The notes beneath the pieces are model-generated. The model ran no database searches. It was not told the origin of the DNA and worked only from the letters and a program-made list of their open reading frames with translations. From NCBI RefSeq assembly GCF_000697965.2, contig NZ_CP015881.1:1599501-1663500 (forward strand): a stretch of DNA of 64,000 bases. The letters run 5' to 3'. Position 1 is the stretch's first letter; each line of letters starts with the position of its first letter. Origin of the DNA: Ensifer adhaerens (GTDB lineage: Bacteria; Pseudomonadota; Alphaproteobacteria; Rhizobiales; Rhizobiaceae). This document shows, piece by piece, positions 60,912 through 64,000 of the stretch. The position numbers and the translations under genes were made by a program.

Positions 60912-61862
60912 GTGATTTCCTTCATTGGCGGTCGCCTCGTGTCGCTCTTGCTGACGACGCTGGTCGCCTCAGTCATCGTCTTTCTGCTGATGCAGGTGCT
61001 GCCCGGCGACCCGGCCGTGCTGATGCTCGGCATGAATGCCGACGCAGATGCGATCGCGGCGCTGCACCGGCAGCTCGGCCTCGATCAGCCGATCTGGATC
61101 CGCTACCTCCACTGGATCGGCGGCTTCGTCGTCGGCGATTTCGGCATGAGCCTCACCTATTCGGTTCCGATCCGGGAGCTGCTTGGCCCGCGCATCCTGG
61201 TGACGCTGCCGCTGGCGCTGCTCTCCATGGCAATCTCGGTCGCCGTCGCCATCGCCATCGGCGTCTATGCCGCCGCCAACCGCGGCAAGGCCGGCGACAC
61301 CGTCGTCATGGGCATCGCCCAGGTGGGCGTCGCCATCCCAAACTTCTGGCTGGCGCTTCTCTTCATCCTGCTCTTCGCGCTGAAGCTCGCCTGGTTCCCG
61401 GCCTCCGGCTTTGCCGGCTGGGAAGGCGGCATCTGGAACGGCCTGCATTCGCTCATCCTGCCGGCGCTCGCACTCGGGCTGCCACTTGCGGCCATTCTCG
61501 GACGCGTCACGCGCTCGGCCGTCATCGAGACGCTCGGCGAGGATTTCATCCGCACCGCGCGCGCCAAGGGGCTTAGCCGTTCGGGCGCTCTCTGGAAGCA
61601 TGCGGTGCCCAATGCGCTCATTCCGGTCGTCACCATTATCGGCCTGCAATTTTCCTTCCTGCTTGCCGGCACGATCATCATCGAAAATGTCTTCAACCTG
61701 CCGGGTATCGGCCGCCTCGTCTTCCAGGCGATCGCGCAGCGCGATCTCGTGACGGTGCAGACGCTGGTGACCCTGCTTGCCGCCTCCGTCATCACCATCA
61801 ATTTCCTCGTCGATCTGGTCTACGGCTATCTGGATCCGCGCCTGTCGAGGGGAGGCCACTGA
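60912..61862 (+). CDS. DppB-type ABC transporter permease
   Basis: A 316-residue inner-membrane permease with six hydrophobic segments and the DppB N-terminus RLVSLLLTTLVASVIVFLLM. The EAA-type loop is ARAKGLSRSGALWKHAVPNA. GTG 60912 with GGGAGG upstream is chosen; the longer frame from 60864 lacks an RBS. Coupled to the next permease gene by TGATG. Confidence 0.9.
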   Translation: MISFIGGRLVSLLLTTLVASVIVFLLMQVLPGDPAVLMLGMNADADAIAALHRQLGLDQPIWIRYLHWIGGFVVGDFGMSLTYSVPIRELLGPRILVTLPLALLSMAISVAVAIAIGVYAAANRGKAGDTVVMGIAQVGVAIPNFWLALLFILLFALKLAWFPASGFAGWEGGIWNGLHSLILPALALGLPLAAILGRVTRSAVIETLGEDFIRTARAKGLSRSGALWKHAVPNALIPVVTIIGLQFSFLLAGTIIIENVFNLPGIGRLVFQAIAQRDLVTVQTLVTLLAASVITINFLVDLVYGYLDPRLSRGGH

Positions 61863-62722
61863 TGTCCGCTCCTGCAGCCGCCGCGCAACCCAGCCTCATC
61901 TCCAAGCTTATCGGCAGCCGAAATCTGACGATCGGCGCCACCGTCACCGTCATCCTCGTGGCGATGGCGCTCGTCTCCTATGTCTGGACGCCCTATTCGC
62001 CGACGGCGATGAATTTCCGCGACAAGCTGCAGGGACCGAGCCTTGCCCATTGGTTCGGCACCGACAACTTCGGCCGCGACATCCTGTCGATGATCATGGT
62101 CGGCGCCCGCAACTCGATCAGCGTCTCGATCGTCGCGGTTCTCGTCGGTGCCGGCATCGGCGTGCCGCTTGGCGCTTGGGCGGCTGCTCGCGGCGGCTTT
62201 GTCGATGGTCTCGTCATGCGCATGAGCGACCTCGCCTTCGCCTTCCCGGCGCTTCTGACCGCCGTCATCATCACCGCGATCTTCGGTCCGGGCGCTACCA
62301 ACGCGATGATCGCGATCGGCATCTTCAACATACCCGTCTTTGCCCGCGTCACCCGCGGTGCCTCGATGGGCCTCTGGAAACGCGAATATGTGCAGGCCGC
62401 GCGCTGCGCTGGCCGCGGCGACGTCGCGATCACGTTTCTGCACATCCTGCCCAACATCAACCACGTGCTGCTCGTTCAGGTGACGATCCAGTTCGCTTTG
62501 GCGATCGTCGCCGAAGCCGGCCTTTCCTATGTCGGCCTCGGCACGCAGCCGCCGATGCCGAGCTGGGGCAAGATGCTGAACGACGCCCAGACCTTCATCT
62601 ATCAGGCGCCCTGGCTCGCGATCTTCCCGGGACTGGCGATCACCTTCGCCGTGCTCGGCCTCAACCTGCTCGGCGATGGCCTGCGCGACATTCTCGACCC
62701 GCGCGTGAGGCGGCAACGATGA
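61862..62722 (+). CDS. DppC-type ABC transporter permease
   Basis: A 286-residue permease, partner of the DppB-type protein. HWFGTDNFGRDILSMIMVGA near the N-terminus and AARCAGRGDVAITFLHILPN as EAA loop are family marks. Six segments predicted. Starts on the previous stop and overlaps the next gene by four bases. Confidence 0.9.
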   Translation: MSAPAAAAQPSLISKLIGSRNLTIGATVTVILVAMALVSYVWTPYSPTAMNFRDKLQGPSLAHWFGTDNFGRDILSMIMVGARNSISVSIVAVLVGAGIGVPLGAWAAARGGFVDGLVMRMSDLAFAFPALLTAVIITAIFGPGATNAMIAIGIFNIPVFARVTRGASMGLWKREYVQAARCAGRGDVAITFLHILPNINHVLLVQVTIQFALAIVAEAGLSYVGLGTQPPMPSWGKMLNDAQTFIYQAPWLAIFPGLAITFAVLGLNLLGDGLRDILDPRVRRQR

Positions 62723-63735
62723 CCAAACCCTTGCTTCACATGGCCGGCATGTCGGTCGAACTCACCGCGGGCAAAAGCACGGTCGATATCGTCTGCGACA
62801 TCGATCTCGAACTCAACCGCGGCGAACGGCTTGGGATCGTCGGTGAGTCCGGCAGCGGCAAGTCGATGACAGCCCTTGCCGTCATGGGCCTGCTTCCGCA
62901 GCGCATGCGGGTGCGCGGCGAACTTTCCTTCGACGGCCGCAATCTCGCGGGCTTGGGCGAAGCCGACTATTGCGGCTATCGCGGCCGGCGCACGGCGATG
63001 ATCTTCCAGGAGCCGATGACGGCGCTCAATCCCGTCAAATCGATCGGCGCGCAGATCGCCGAGGGACGGCGGCTGCATCTCGGCGAAACGAAAGCCGATG
63101 CGGAGAAGAAAGCGCGTGCGCTGCTCGACCGCGTCGGCCTGCCGGCACCGCGCTTCGACCTCGATCTCTACCCGCACCAGCTCTCCGGCGGCCAGCGGCA
63201 GCGCGTGATGATCGCGATGGCGATCGCCTGCGAACCGGATCTACTGATTGCGGACGAGCCCACGACGGCGCTCGACGTTACGGTGCAGGCGCAGATCCTC
63301 GATCTGCTCGACGAGCTGATCGAAGACACCGGCACAGCGCTGATGCTGATAACCCACGATCTCGGCGTCGTCTCCGAGATGACCGACCGCATCGCGGTCA
63401 TGTATGCCGGCCGCATCATCGAAACCGGGCGCACGGACGATGTCTTTGCGCGCATGGCGCATCCCTATGCCCGCGGCCTTTTCGCCGCGTCGCCGCATGG
63501 CGCAGCCCTTGGCTCCCGCCATCAAGGCGATGGGCGCCCGCGGCTGAATGCCATCCCCGGTATCGTTCCGGATCCTTTTGGCCGTCCATCCCACTGCTCC
63601 TTTGCGGACCGCTGTTCCTTCGCTGAGGCCGACTGCCGTCAGGCGATCCCGGCACTCGACCTGATCAATTCCGATGGAAATGTGCAGCATCGCGCCGCCT
63701 GCTTTCATCCGCGCGAAAGGATGGTGGCACCGTGA
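62719..63735 (+). CDS. DppD-type ABC transporter ATP-binding protein
   Basis: A 338-residue ATPase with Walker [10 protein letters not shown] (about residues 41-49), signature LSGGQRQRV, Walker [12 protein letters not shown] and the DppD C-terminal iron-sulphur-type Cys region ([14 protein letters not shown]). It energises import. The ATG at 62719 overlaps the permease stop. Confidence 0.92.
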   Translation: MTKPLLHMAGMSVELTAGKSTVDIVCDIDLELNRGERLGIVGESGSGKSMTALAVMGLLPQRMRVRGELSFDGRNLAGLGEADYCGYRGRRTAMIFQEPMTALNPVKSIGAQIAEGRRLHLGETKADAEKKARALLDRVGLPAPRFDLDLYPHQLSGGQRQRVMIAMAIACEPDLLIADEPTTALDVTVQAQILDLLDELIEDTGTALMLITHDLGVVSEMTDRIAVMYAGRIIETGRTDDVFARMAHPYARGLFAASPHGAALGSRHQGDGRPRLNAIPGIVPDPFGRPSHCSFADRCSFAEADCRQAIPALDLINSDGNVQHRAACFHPRERMVAP

Positions 63736-64000
63736 GCGAGGTGATCCTCAAAACCACCGATCTGGTGCGCGAATACGACCTGCCACGCCCGTCGATCTTC
63801 TCGAAGCAGAGCCGCCTGCGCGTGCTCCATGGTGTCAGCGTCGCACTCGCCGCTGGCCAGAGCCTCGGCATCGTCGGCGAAAGCGGCTCCGGCAAGTCGA
63901 CCCTGGCCCGCGCCGTGATGGGGCTGGAGCGACCGCAATCGGGCCAGGTGTCGATCGCCGGCAAGGATATCTACGCGCTCGATCGCGCCGGACTGCGAGA
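63732..64000 (+). CDS. DppF-type ABC transporter ATP-binding protein (3' truncated)
   Basis: The gene starts at GTG 63732, overlapping the previous stop (GTGA), and runs past the window end. The visible 89 residues include [31 protein letters not shown] and the Walker [10 protein letters not shown], then GLERPQSGQVSIAGKDI. Second ATPase of the dipeptide-type transporter. Confidence 0.88.
   Translation, partial: MSEVILKTTDLVREYDLPRPSIFSKQSRLRVLHGVSVALAAGQSLGIVGESGSGKSTLARAVMGLERPQSGQVSIAGKDIYALDRAGLR

Overview
The window is high-GC DNA from an alphaproteobacterium of the Rhizobiaceae, most likely Sinorhizobium/Ensifer. The evidence is the mix of genes: minCDE, hydroxyproline catabolism, a rhizopine-type moc gene set, benzoate/catechol catabolism, many solute ABC systems, and paired LysR, LacI, GntR and TetR regulators. 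In Sinorhizobium meliloti minCDE lies on the pSymB chromid, so a chromid or megaplasmid location is plausible, but this is inference. No rRNA, tRNA, CRISPR array or intact insertion sequence was recognised.

Layout. 1-4975: the end of an amino-acid ABC transporter with a hydroxyproline operon (DadA-like oxidase, 4-hydroxyproline epimerase, fused aconitase-X dehydratase). 4976-10386: an alpha/beta hydrolase remnant, then the stress trio prkA-yeaH(DUF444)-spoVR behind an EcfG/RpoE2-type promoter (GGAAC-N16-CGTT). 10519-15953: an AmpR-type regulator divergent from a class A PBP and an FtsI-like PBP. 16006-19815: a TetR regulator divergent from a MacAB-type adaptor/permease/ATPase set, with a palindrome inside the promoter spacer. 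19827-24011: an RTX protein, a cupin, a DUF1236 protein and two small genes, one behind an SOS box. 24236-26328: minCDE with a CtrA-like site and a clear terminator.

26336-29688: a frameshifted bicupin gene, a 28-G homopolymer, an RpiR fragment cut at both ends, and two divergent citrate synthase genes, one carrying an N-terminal HTH. 30015-35892: a small exported protein, a one-PDZ Deg protease, a membrane-tethered AraC regulator divergent from an exported hydrolase, a DHFR-like reductase, and an ArsR/SRPBCC pair. 36034-45739: an almost complete route from benzoate to 3-oxoadipate (benABCD, benK, catBCA, pcaD) with a CatM/BenM-type regulator and two ATAC-N7-GTAT-type sites. 45732-51567: a moc-like operon (mocD, mocE, inositol-type binding protein, mocF-like reductase, mocC-like isomerase) with a LacI regulator in place of MocR. 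51714-56095: GST, an aminotransferase remnant, an MBL-fold hydrolase, LysR, DUF427 and DUF599. 56249-64000: a GntR-controlled operon (aldehyde dehydrogenase, SDR, dipeptide-type ABC transporter) that runs off the window.

Most of the window is modular catabolism, each module with its own regulator and a visible operator. The least ordinary parts are the AmpR-linked PBP pair, the LacI-linked moc operon, the SOS-box small gene pair, the HTH-citrate synthase fusion, and the poly-G junction, which looks like an assembly defect or a deletion scar.
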